This document shows positions 35,204-45,555 of a stretch of 64,000 nucleotides of DNA, in pieces (position 1 is the stretch's first letter; each line of letters begins with the position of its first letter). Source of the stretch: Neostapfia colusana (taxonomy: Eukaryota > Streptophyta > Magnoliopsida > Poales > Poaceae). The DNA lies in the NCBI GenBank assembly GCA_030760725.1, contig JASWHV010000011.1:18377501-18441500 (forward strand), in the 5' to 3' direction. The notes under the pieces are model-generated. The model saw only the letters and a program-made list of their open reading frames with translations. It was not told the DNA's origin and did no database searches. Position numbers and translations under genes: made by a program.

Positions 35204-36420
35204 ATGACAGGAAAGAAGCATATGATAAGACCTCTGGTTCTACACCTCCGGATGATGATGAGTGCGTGTCCCATATGGAACTAAGGGACATGATGCGGGC
35301 AATGACCGAAGCTTTCAACAATTACCAGACCACTACAACAGCCACCTTTCGGAGGCTCCATACAAGTGTTGCTGGTCTGACCACACGGTTGGATGAGATG
35401 GAGACTCGTCTTCCCCAACAAGCTACACCCTCTATCATCCTTGATGGTGATGCACATGCTCACTACGACACAGAGGATGACTTCAATAACGATTAGGTTG
35501 ATGCACAGCAGCGCCGTCGCCCTCGACGAAATCGTCAAGGTATGGGAGGTAGACCTCGTCCTCATGCTCCTGAATAAGATAATGATCCTTATGCTAAGAT
35601 TAAGTTTTCTATTCCAACATTTTATCGATCTTATGATGCTGAGACTTACTTGGATTGCGAGATGACGGTAGAACAAAAATTTAGCTCTCATCTTGTTCCT
35701 GAGTGACATAGAGTTAGACAAGCCACTAGTGAGTTTAAAGATTTTGATATAATTTGGTGGAATGAACTTGTCAATACACGTAATGCACCACAGACATGGG
35801 CTGCGTTAAAAGAAGAGATGCGTGCTAGGTTTGTTCCTCCTTCATATAGACGTGATCTTCTTATGAAATTGCAACGCTTTGATCAGGGTGACATGACTGT
35901 CCAAGAGTACTACCAAGAGTTGCAGAAAGGTATGCTTCATTGTGGGGTAGTTGAGGATCAGGAAGACCAAATTGTTAGGTTTTATGGGGGCTTGCAGCGT
36001 GAGATCCAGGACATAGTTGACTACAAGGAATATCATTCTATTCAACGTTTATTTGAACTTGCTATGGTAGCAGAAAAAGAAGTGCAGGGTCGCCAACAGC
36101 AGTGGCGGAACAACACCTTCATGCCACGACAATTTCCGGTGCCATCCAAAGCAGCGCCCTCCTCGAGCATACGTGCTTCTACACCACCCTCCACGGGTGT
36201 TGTACGCAGCAGCATCGCACCTTCCACATCACGGGGACAAGATAACAGCAAGTCCCAGATGCCTCCAGGTGTTGCAGCAAAGGCGGCTGCACCCAACACT
36301 TCGACAAGTCGCAGCTCCGACATCAAGTGCCACCGCTGCCAGGGACTTGGCCATATGCAACGAGATTGCCCCAGCAAACGGGCGATCATTGCCACTGCTC
36401 ATCGTGGGTATGTTAGTGCT
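35204..36420 (+). pseudogene. gag of the CRM-like element
   Basis: The N-terminal frame (CVSHMELRDMMRAMTEAFNN) is open to 35496, then has stops at 35494-35496, 35575-35577 and 35704-35706. From 35818 it is open again: AALKEEMRARFVPPSYRRDL, then MTVQEYYQELQK and the zinc knuckle CHRCQGLGHMQRDC (36328-36369). An ATG at 35204 is plausible but out of frame with what follows, so the true start is unclear. Gag would package the RNA; its knuckle is intact but its N-terminal half is not readable through. Confidence 0.85.
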
Positions 36421-37599
36421 TCTGATATTGAAGATGAAAATATTATTGCAACTAACATTTCAGGTTCGGATGATGGTGCTGAGGAGGTTCTTGGTACATC
36501 TGCGACAGACAACTATAGGACTTTGATTGTGCAGCGACCTTTGAGTGGCACAGTTCGAGAGGACGACAACCGCCAACATCACAACCATTTCAACATGTTT
36601 CTCGTTGTCAAGGACTGCCGTGTACATACCATCATTGATGGTGGTAGCTGCAACAATTTGGTGAATGTTGAGGTGGTCAAGAAGCTTGGCTTGACCACAC
36701 AGGAGCATCCCCACCCTTATCACATTCAATGGTTTAATAACAATGGTAAGGTTAAGGTAACACAAACAGCAAGGATACATTTTTCCATTGGTTCTTATCA
36801 TGATTTTGTTGATTTTGATGTGGTACCTATGGATGCTTGTTCTCTTTTGTTGGGACGTCCTTGGGAGTTTGATACTGATGCTATTCACCATGGTCGATCT
36901 AATAAGTATACTCTCATGCATAAGGGCAAGAAAATTGTGTTGCTTCCTATGAGTCCCACTGAAATTGTACAATTTGAGCAGGAGAAAAAGAATAATGCTA
37001 AGCAAAAGGGTGTTTCCAATTCTGAAATTCAGCAACCTATTAAGTTGAAAAATCCTATTTTGCTTGCAACTAAATCTGATCTTGATGATTTATATGCCTC
37101 TAATGGAACTTGCTATGCTTTAGTGTGCAAACATGCTTTATATTCCATTGAGGATACATCCATTGTCTTGCCACCTGCTGTTGATAACCTTTTGCAGGAA
37201 TATATGGATGTTTTTTCATCAGAGATACCCCCTGGATTACCACCTGTGCTTGGCATTGAGCACAAGATTGATTTGGTTCCAGGGGCGAGCTTGCCAAACC
37301 GTGCTGCCTACAGGACAAACCCCGACGAGACTAAGGAAATTCAGGAACAAGTCCAAGATCTTCTGGACCGCGGGTATATTCGTGAGAGCCTTAGGCCTTG
37401 TTCTGTTCCTGTTCTTTTGGTTCCAAAAAAAGATGGCACTTGGCGCATGTGTGTTGATTGTAGAGCCATCAATAACATTACCATTCGTTATCGCTATCCT
37501 ATTCCTAGATTGGATGACATGCTTGATGAGTTGAGTGGTTCTTTTATTTTCTCCAAGATTGATTTGCGTAGTGGGTATCATCAGATTCATATGCTTTAG
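36421..37599 (+). pseudogene. protease and N-terminal RT of the CRM-like element
   Basis: Continuous with gag from 35818, in one 593-codon frame. The protease core reads IIDGGSCNNLVNVEV (about 36631-36675), a variant of D-S/T-G known from several plant gypsy lineages. LLLGRPWEFD follows. RT begins near 37300 with VPVLLVPKKDGTWRMCVD, then RYRYPIPRLDDMLDEL and KIDLRSGYHQI. The frame ends at TAG 37597-37599 and the RT continues in another frame, so one indel lies near 37595. Confidence 0.9.
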
Positions 37600-38490
37600 G
37601 TGATGAATGGAAAACTGCTTTTAAAACTAAATTCAGACTTTATGAATGGTTAGTCATGCCATTTGATTTAACTAATGCGCCCAGCACTTTCATGAGGTTG
37701 ATGAATGAGGTTTTACATGCTTTCGTTGGTAAATTTGTGGTGGTTTACTTTGATGATATCCTTATTTACAGCAAGTCATATGATGAGCATCTTGAACATT
37801 TGCGTGCTGTTTTTAATGTCTTGCGCGATGCACGTTTATATGGTAACCTTGAGAAGTGCACCTTTTGAACCGATCGTGTGTATTTTCTTGGGTATGTTGT
37901 TACTTCGCAGGGCATTGAGGTGGACGAGGCAAAGATTGTTGCCATCACGAGCTGGCCACTTCCGACTACGTCACAAAGGTTCGGAGTTTTCTTGGTCTCG
38001 CAGGTTTCTACCGTCGTTTCGTGCGGGATTTCAGCACCATTGCGGCACCTCTCCACGAGTTGAAAAAGCATGGAGTGCCGTTTCGATGGAGACCACCACA
38101 ACAACAAGCTTTTGATGTTCTCAAGTCGAAGCTCACACAAGCATCATTGCTGCAACTTCCTGATTTTTAGAAGACCTTCGAGCTTGAATCTGATGCGAGC
38201 GGCATTGGCATTGGAGGAGTGCTAAATCAAGGAGGTAAACCTGTTGCCTTCTTTAGTGAAAAATTGCATGGGCCTTCGCTGAATTATTCTACATATGACA
38301 AAGAACTTTATGCTTTAGTGCGTGTCTTGCAAACTTGGCAACATTACCTATGGTCTAAAGAATTTGTCATACATTCAGATCATGAGTCTTTGAAGTATCT
38401 TAAAGGACAAGCTAATCTGAACAAACGTCATGCTAAATGGATTGAGTTCATAGAATCATTTCCTTACATCTTTAAACATAAGAAATGAAA
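37600..38490 (+). pseudogene. RT catalytic part and RNase H of the CRM-like element
   Basis: RT continues in the frame of 37656-37868 with NAPSTFMRLMNEVLHAF and the catalytic box VYFDDILIYS. A TGA at 37866-37868 interrupts it. It then reads VYFLGYVVTSQGIEVDE and shifts frame near 37975 to SFLGLAGFYRRFV. RNase H is seen as SDASGIGIGGVL after a stop near 38168-38170, then YDKELYALVRVLQTW and IHSDHESLKYL (38219-38488). Catalytic residues are mostly in place. The defects are stops and indels. Confidence 0.88.
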
Positions 38491-38497
38491 AGACAAT

Positions 38498-39365
38498 GTG
38501 ATTGCCGATGCTTTATCTATACGTTATACCATGCTATCCCAACTTTCTCATAAAATCTTTGGTTTGGAAACCATAAAGAGGTTATATGCTACTGATTTGG
38601 ACTTCAAAGATGCCTTTGAAAATTGTAGAGAGGGAAGAACGTGGCAAAAATTCCTGCTGCGTGAAGGCCTTCTCTACCGTGCTAACAAGCTGTGTGTTCC
38701 AGCTAGCTCCGTTCGTCTTTTGTTGTTGCAGGAAGAGCATGGAGGTGGTTTGATGGGACATTTTGGTGTTAAAAAGACAGAGGATGTGCTGGCCGCTCAC
38801 TTCTTTTGGCCATGAATGAGGCGTGATGTGGAGCGCTACGTTTCACGTTGCACGACATGCAACAAAGCTAAGTCTCGACTTAACCCACATGGTCTTTATA
38901 TGCCTCTTCCGGTTCCTAGTGCACCTTGGGAGGATATTTCTATTGACATTGTTTTAGGATTGCCTAGAACAAAGAGGGGGAGGGATAGTGTCTTTGTGGT
39001 TGTTGATCGTTTCTCTAAAATGGCTCATTTTATACCCTGCCACAAGACCGATAATGCTTCACATGTTGCTGATTTGTTCTTTAATGAGGTTGTGTGTTTG
39101 CATGGTGTTATCAATACTATTGTTTCTGATAGGGATGCTAAGTTTTTGAGTCACTCTTGGAGAACTTTATGGTATAAATTTGGAACAAAGTTGTTGTTTG
39201 CTACTACTTGTCATCCACAAACTGATGGGCAAATGGAGTTAGTTAATCGTACCTTATCTACTATGTTGCGGGCTGTTTTGAAAGACAATTTGAGGTTGTG
39301 GGAGGAGTGTTTGCCACATATTGAGTTTGCTTATAACAGGTCTATTCACTCCACAACCAAGTTAA
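38498..39365 (+). pseudogene. integrase, first part, of the CRM-like element
   Basis: The zinc-binding part has GGGLMGHFGVKKT and, after a TGA at 38813-38815, RYVSRCTTCNKAKS. The DDE core has ISIDIVLGLP, VSDRDAKFLS and QTDGQMELVNR with the glutamate present. The frame ends where the solo LTR begins: the codons before it finish at gttaa, 39361-39365, which is the TSD. The protein continues, in frame, at 43230. Confidence 0.9.
39361..39365. repeat. left TSD of the nested solo LTR (gttaa)
   Basis: Repeated at 43225-43229. It splits the integrase gene. Confidence 0.93.
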
Positions 39366-39623
39366 TGTGGCGGACCGGGGTCCGATCATCCAGGATCGCA
39401 GAGGGTGGTGCTGCACGATGCGACACCCGACAGCACACGTCATAAGAACACATTATATTACATGGGAAAACAAACTGAATGTACAAAGTAGTACACTTCT
39501 CAGTTACAAACTAAGGCCTTTAATTACACAGCGGAAGTTTCTTTTGTACAACTCACGCCCGCCTATCTAGCAAAAGTCGGTTGCCCAGCCCTAGGGCAAC
39601 CCACACTAGCTGCACGTCTCAGC

Positions 39624-39721
39624 TCAGCGCGGCGTGTACGGCTCCCACTCAGCCGTGGTCCCCGACGGAGGGTAACCCTCGCCGGTGGACACGTACTCCG
39701 AGTCCGTGGGTGGCTCCTCAC
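39624..39721 (-). other. candidate LTR exon 2, solo A copy
   Basis: 98 nt after gtgtttttcag. In phase it reads GEEPPTDSEYVSTGEGYPPS and ends AEWEPYTPR then TGA at 39624-39626. It equals the A 5' LTR copy in length despite several substitutions. The intron to exon 1 is about 1.03 kb with GC-AG ends. The palindrome is at 39747-39762. Confidence 0.6.
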
Positions 39722-40748
39722 CTGAAAAACACTTAAACAGCAACCGTGAGCACGAACGCTCAGCAAGGCTTAACCGACTCACCTATGCATGAAACTCTAC
39801 ATGAGGTCTACCATGACATAGGATAGTCACATTGAAACAAATGGACTCGCCTACAAGTTCATCCTTAGTTCAACTTTTAGCAACAAATTAACAGTTCGTG
39901 AAGCTGAAATTTAGTAAGCAATATTTGGTGGCAAACATGTAGCAATACAACGTTATATCATATCAGCAATATTGAATCAAAATATTTCATACATTAAACT
40001 ACGTCACGACTCAGTGACCAAGTGGTACTCTTCACCGCGAGGGACGGCGAATCGACTCGATATACACCTGCAGGGAAACCCAAAGAGCACGTCACGTACG
40101 CCCACCCGTGGAGCTGCACAGCACACTCACTCGATGTTGTACGGGACAACCTTTCACCCAACAGCCCAAACGTTGAACCGGTCGCACCGAAACGAGCAGG
40201 AGGTTCCCCACACGGAGCATCTGTCTATGCCTGTTGGCAGATTTCCACCTTGCTGCCCTCAGCCTACACCTATAAATCAGTGCGTTATGCCTCGACGCCC
40301 GGAGGTTTAGGCTACATCGGTTTATCGGGGCCCATATATCCGATATGCCTTCGGTACGTTCAAACTTGATCAGCATGGGCCACACACGGATTGGTCCTCA
40401 ATCGACACGGACAGGGCTGCGCACACAAGACTCCCTCTTGCTGCGCCCTAGCACCTGCCTAGTCTCATTTTCATTACAAATGTGATCTCACATCACTCAA
40501 CCGAACCCGTGTGTCCCAAGCCTATCTCGCGAGTAGATTCCAACTACTCGACTTGTACCGAAGCCCTATGAATCTTTAAGCATAGCCTATCTACTTGAGG
40601 TCTTAGACACTACCCTCACTCTTATGGAAAATTTCTGGTCATGCAAGTGGGGTTCCGTCCATCCTATACCTAATGCACAATCATACTTCATATGACCCAT
40701 ATAAACAAAGTAAAACTTATAAAAAGGTTAATGCAAACCGGGGCTTGC

Positions 40749-40826
40749 CTTGTTGCTGCTGGTCAGAAGTTAGCTCTTCTTCCGGAAGTAGGAAGTCCAG
40801 CACTTCCGGGGTCTCTTCTTCAGTGA
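40749..40826 (-). other. candidate LTR exon 1, solo A copy
   Basis: 78 nt between the acceptor acacgtgtag and the donor CAAG|GCAAGC. It reads VTEEETPEVLDFLLPEEE in the shared phase, then a glutamine run. It is strongly acidic. Of the seven copies in the window this is the cleanest reading, and its exon 2 is intact. Confidence 0.6.
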
Positions 40827-42208
40827 CTACACGTGTAATGAAATACGACATGTAAATTTAAATGCAATGTGTAAACTTGATCACTTAACTACTAATAACT
40901 CTAGCTAGCTCTCCCCTTTGGTTATGAAATATTTATTGTGGCTTGGTAGGGTCCTAACCAGAGTCTTGACCAAGTTTCATTTGGAACAAAGTTCCTTTGA
41001 GCTTTGTACAAATAAAAGCCCATTTTGTCAATATTTGAGCCCCTAAGTAATTCCAGGGGTTTTCATGGCTCCAACCATTACTTTCTGGAAACTAGAGTTT
41101 AGGATGGTTCTAATGGAGTTGGTTTCATGTCATTTGAAGAATTCTACAGAAAGTTATGCCCTACTTAAGATTTGAGAAAATCTGAAAAATGTTTCTGTAC
41201 ATTTTTCTATTTTCTCAGGGCAGTTCTATTAATCACCCCATTAGGGTAACTAAATTAAATTGGATGAGTCTGAAAACTTTACTGGGATTCAGGAATTTTC
41301 CAAAGAACCTCTCAGCCAAATTTCATAATTTTTCATAAAGTAGTTCTCCAGATAAAATTCCCAATAGTTTAAACTTTAGGGATTTAATTCTGGAAAACTA
41401 TTCACTTTCATGAGCTGAATTTGGTTTTGCTGGAAAGTACTCAGAATTCTGAGTTCAGCAAAATTTGGTTCATCGAATTTGGAGTTTCCTAGCCAAAGTT
41501 CTATGCATTTGAAGTTTGAACTAAAACTGGAAATTCCAAAAATGTTTAAATCCTGCGGGTGGGTCCACCGCACACGTGTCGACCGCTGGAGCCGAGCCAC
41601 ACGGGACCACAGACTCCTTCCCGCGCGGCCGCACTGGATCCTGGACCACAGAGAATCCCGCACGTACTTCCAGCCGCTGACGCGTGGGGCCTCCCCCCTT
41701 CTTCTTCCTCCGGCCACCCGCGCAACCCCGCCGCCGAGCTCGCCGGAGCTCTCGCCGCAGAGGGGTTCCGACCTTCGGAGCTTGCTGATTCTCGCCGCCT
41801 GTGCCTATCCCGGCCTGGGGAACACGGTGGTGCCCTCCCCAGAGCTTGACAACGGCCGGAACAGGGCTCCCGACGGCAACAGCGGCCGGGAGCTCACCGG
41901 CGACGTCGAACTCGGCGTCCCCTACACCTTTTTCGATGCGGTTTGCTCGGAGAGCTCCGCTGACACCAGCTGGTCACGGACATGGACACCGATCCCCGTG
42001 AAAACGGCGGCAACTATGACCTCATCGGCGACCTAGGCCGGATATCAGTTGTGCTCAGAAAACTTCGAAGAACCGTAACCCTAGCCCACGGTTCTTACTG
42101 GTTTTTGATCCTAGGTGGTCGTGGCAGTGTATAGAGCGTGTGCACGACTTGGTTTGCCCGGTGATGAGCTAATCCCCACGAATTTTTGGATTTGGTGGGG
42201 GCTCGGTC

Positions 42209-42256
42209 TTAGGACTCCCGAAATTTTCTCGGCGAAATACTCCCTCGACAGCCCAT
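42209..42256 (-). other. short conserved upstream ORF, solo A copy
   Basis: A 48-nt ATG-to-TAA frame, MGCRGSISPRKFRES, at the same place and of the same length as 7703-7750 and 18132-18179. Confidence 0.3.
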
Positions 42257-43229
42257 GAAATGTAGAACGGTTGGGACTAGAAGAATCAGCACCTCAGGGC
42301 GGTCCTTTCTTATATTGCTCGTCGGGCAAGATAGCGCCTGTGCTGGCCGGACGCCGGCGATCAGTGAGGTCGGCGTTTCTGTGCTCGCGCGGAACCGAGA
42401 AAGATGCTCGGTCGGGGGTGGTTCTTGTTTGGGAAACAGGAGGAAGGGCGGCGTGGGCTGTGCGCTGGCCTTTGAGCCGCGGTTTTGGCACCGTGAGGTG
42501 GCCGTTTGCTGCCTCGCTGGCTCGCCGCCGCTCCCTTGCCTTGCACACGAAGCCGAGGTCGGCTGCAGCAACCGACTGCACCCCCGTGTGTGCAACTGAC
42601 CTGTGGGCCTCCCCTTTACTCCTTTTTCTATAGTAATTCTTTTCTGTTTTTGCTAATTATCCCACCAGATACTCACAATTTAATGGGAGACTTAGTCACC
42701 AAGTCTTGGTTTAAATTTGAATTCTCAAATTTGAACTGTGTTTGACTAAATTTTCTGCATGTTTAAACTGAAATTCAAATTCAGTTTTGAATTCTTGCAA
42801 ATTTAGCTCTTGACAAGATGAACTCCAATGAGGATGAAAATTGGTGGGCTTACTCAGAAAAATGTGCTGAGTTTGAATATGAAGCTAACTTTTGAATTTG
42901 GGTGATGAAAGTTGCTGCAATTTGAATTTACATTCAAATTGGCTTCTTTTTCAAATACCCCCAAAAGTGCCTCAAAAGTGTTGGATTTTCCATGAAACTT
43001 GGACTGAACCTTTCCAAGACTTTTAAAGTTCTAGGGGTGAGCTCAATCTCTCATGTTCATGTGTCCAAATCCCACTTTGTGAAAATGAAGGCTTTCCCCT
43101 CTAATCACTCTTTTGATGGAGGTTACTTGCTCTTCACAATATTTCCTAAGATATCCACAATAAAAACTGTGGTGTTGTGAGGTGAAGAAAAGTTTTTGCA
43201 AGTCCCTTTTGTTGGGCTTTTACAGTTAA

Positions 43230-43671
43230 GTCCATTTATGGTCGTCTATGGTTTCAACACTCGTGCTCCAATTGATTTTCTACTTTACCACATACTGAAA
43301 TTGTGAACTTAGATGCTACACAACGTTCTGAATTTACTCTTAAGTTGCATGAAACTACTAAGTTACAAATTGAAAAAATGAATGAGAAGTATCGCATTGC
43401 TGCTAGTAAAGGTAGGAAGGAGGTAAAATTGGAACCAGGTTATTTGGTGTGGGTTCATTTGAGAAAATATAGGTTCCCGGATTTGAGAAAGTCCAAACTC
43501 ATGCCACGTGCTGCTGGACCTTTTATGGTTCTTGAGAAGATACATGACAATGCATATAAACTTGAGTTGCCTCCCGAGTTTGGGGTTAGTCCCACATTTA
43601 ACATTTCAGATTTGAATCCATACTTGGGTGAGGAAGATGAGCTTGAGTCGAGGACGACTCCGATTCAATAG
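43230..43671 (+). pseudogene. integrase C-terminus of the CRM-like element, after the insertion
   Basis: Continues the split integrase in frame (SPFMVVYGFNTRAPIDF). Within the first 70 bases there is one break before VNLDATQRSEFTLKLHE (from 43300). Then KGRKEVKLEPGYLVWVHLRK, RAAGPFMVLEKIHDNAYKLE and PTFNISDLNPYLGEEDE follow. It ends RTTPIQ at a TAG (43669-43671) inside the polypurine tract. Past that stop the same frame stays open into the LTR to about 43968. Confidence 0.88.
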
Positions 43672-43679
43672 GGGGAGGA
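43671..43679 (+). promoter_or_regulatory. polypurine tract of the CRM-like element
   Basis: gggggagga directly before the LTR start TGATGAGG. Confidence 0.85.
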
Positions 43680-44557
43680 TGATGAGGACATCTCTTCTTT
43701 GCATACAATGCAAGGACCGATCACTAGAGCACGTGCACGACAATTGGATCTCCAAGTACGTTCTAACCTTGTCAATTATTTTTCAGAACTTACGCTTGTT
43801 TCCATGCATGTTTTATTGATTAGGAACAATGGAGAGGACCATCAAGGGCTGGGAGGAGTCCAAGGAGTCACGGAGGAGGAGATAGGACGTGCACACCAAG
43901 GAGGAGCCCAAGTACAACTCGACTTCGACTCCACCTCGGGTTCCAGGAGCTGCCTTCACCAAAACTGACGTCCCGGACACATACTGAGTCGGATTTGGAC
44001 GTTCTATATATGGTTGGAACCGTGATTTCATAAAGCTTCCAATGGAATCAGCCCCACCTCAAAATTCCTTCTAAGTTGACGGGAAACAGCGAAACAAGTG
44101 GGCTTCCAGAATCTGTCCGGTGCTGCGCCACCGCCTTTTGGGCTGCTGGCCCGTGTATCGTGTGGAAGCCCATTAGGGTTACGTCCAGGGGTCTTGCACG
44201 CCCCTAAACTCCTTTTTATGCAGCAGCCATCACCATATTAGGGTCGGGTTTTGCCTAGTTACAATCTGTCATTGAACAGTGTCGCCGCTCATCGGTTGTG
44301 AGACCCCAAATTCGTGATCAATTCAGTTTTGATTGCAACTTCTCTGTTCTTGCTTGTGTTCTTGATTGCTCTTGCAGGGATAAGCCTTCATGGCGAGGTC
44401 ATTTGTCTGACACGGGTGATATCCAACGGAGCAGGTGTAGTGATTGCGGGGTTTCGTTCGTTCAGAGCCTTGGATCATCAACGTCGAGATCTCCACCCAA
44501 TCATGTTTACGCTACCTCTCGGAAGATCGGGACTCATCCTCCTATCAGGTAGTCTAA
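43680..44557 (+). repeat. 3' LTR of the CRM-like element
   Basis: 878 bp. The integrase frame continues here for about 96 codons, including MQGPITRARARQLDLQV. TATA box at 44004-44013. Followed by the TSD ggtag at 44558-44562. Confidence 0.93.
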
Positions 44558-44562
44558 CCATG
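44558..44562. repeat. right TSD of the CRM-like element (ggtag)
   Basis: Same as 33202-33206. Confidence 0.9.
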
Positions 44563-45555
44563 GATGGGTAGACGAGTAGCGTACGTGTGCCAGAGACGTT
44601 TAGTGCCACTGAATTAACCAAGCCGGCTAAGTACGGTATAGGTTTTCTTGTGAGGAAACGTAGTACCGTCAGGAATTGGGTGACGCTTCGACGTCACACT
44701 TCATTAAATGATCAACATCATTTAAAAACTTGAAAGTTTTAATCCAGAGCACTAAAAATTTGATTTAACTCCTTCCCTTAATCAGGATGTTCAAAGTAAG
44801 CAAGTTCTCAACTTATATGATATTAGGAACAGAGTCCTCTGTTTTCAGCTGAAATAATGCTGAAGTTATACACAGGTTAGAGGATGAGTTATTTCGATAT
44901 TGGGGTCATCTGATACATTTATGGAAATATTTGGAAGAGCTTTACAACTTTTCTATTGATGTCCAGAGGTGTTTCACTCCTTAACTAGTCGAAAAAATCA
45001 GTAGAGACTGTCCAGAAAACCAAGCAGAGCAAATACTCTCTGTAACTTTTGGTAAATTGAGCATAACTCTCTGAATAAAAATCGAAAAATAGAAAATGAG
45101 GTAGTTCGGAAAATTTCATGAGATATGTAACAACTTTGTAACAGAAAGTTTTGTCAAATTCGATGTAGAATTAACTGGAATTCTTGGATTAAATCAGTAC
45201 CTCAAGCAGGGACGTGCTGTCCAATTTTCTCCAGAAATTCTGTCAACTTTGACATCTCATAACTTTTGAACCCGCACAGATATGAGGGCAAACAAATACA
45301 TTATGGAAAGCTATTGAAGTTAAATTTAACTTTGATGTTGAGTTCCAGAACTGGTTTTGCCTTTAGCAGGGTCTAAATCTGATTAAAAGAGAAACTGGTC
45401 AGGGCTGTCAGTTTGGGCAGCAGACCAGCAATCAAATTTGTTCTATGTTTGATATGTGTTTCCAAGTTTTATGAGTTCAATGACATGTTTTATATTATAA
45501 CTCAATGACTTACTGTTGAAATAAATATTTGACCTTTTTCAAATATGTTTCTACA
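44563..45555 (+). other. 5' leader of element G, second part
   Basis: Shares blocks with the reverse of the A leader, such as cgtttagtgccac and gtgaggaa-cgtagtacc (A about 14450-14560). The rest is AT-rich without frames. It ends in a pyrimidine-rich stretch and tttctacag directly before the ATG at 45556, which looks like a 3' splice site. Confidence 0.7.

Larger units (their letters stand above)
39366..43224 (-). repeat. solo LTR of family A nested in the integrase gene
   Basis: 3859 bp, TGTGGCGGACC ... GGGCTTTTACA on the plus strand, so the LTR reads on the minus strand. It matches the A LTRs at 5261-8715 and 15285-19152. Flanked by the perfect TSD gttaa, with no internal region: a solo LTR left by LTR-LTR recombination. 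It carries the best-preserved LTR ORF: exon 1 40749-40826, exon 2 39624-39721, both splice sites intact. Confidence 0.95.
33207..44557 (+). mobile_element. CRM-like Ty3/gypsy element (with a nested solo LTR)
   Basis: LTRs of 871 and 878 bp (33207-34077, 43680-44557) start TGATGAGGACATC and end CATCCTCCTATCA, with TSD ggtag. The primer site, gag, protease, RT, RNase H, integrase and polypurine tract follow in plus-strand order. The span includes a 3859-bp solo LTR at 39366-43224 plus one extra TSD copy, so the element itself is about 7.5 kb. The reading frame runs on into the 3' LTR and encodes TRARARQLDLQ, as in CRM elements, where a coding motif overlaps the LTR. The clade call is an inference. 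Several stops and frameshifts make it non-autonomous. Confidence 0.92.

Noticed and set aside
41479..42036. Plus-strand open frame of 185 codons in the solo A LTR
   Set aside because: Antisense to the LTR in the GC-rich zone, not kept in the other two A LTRs.
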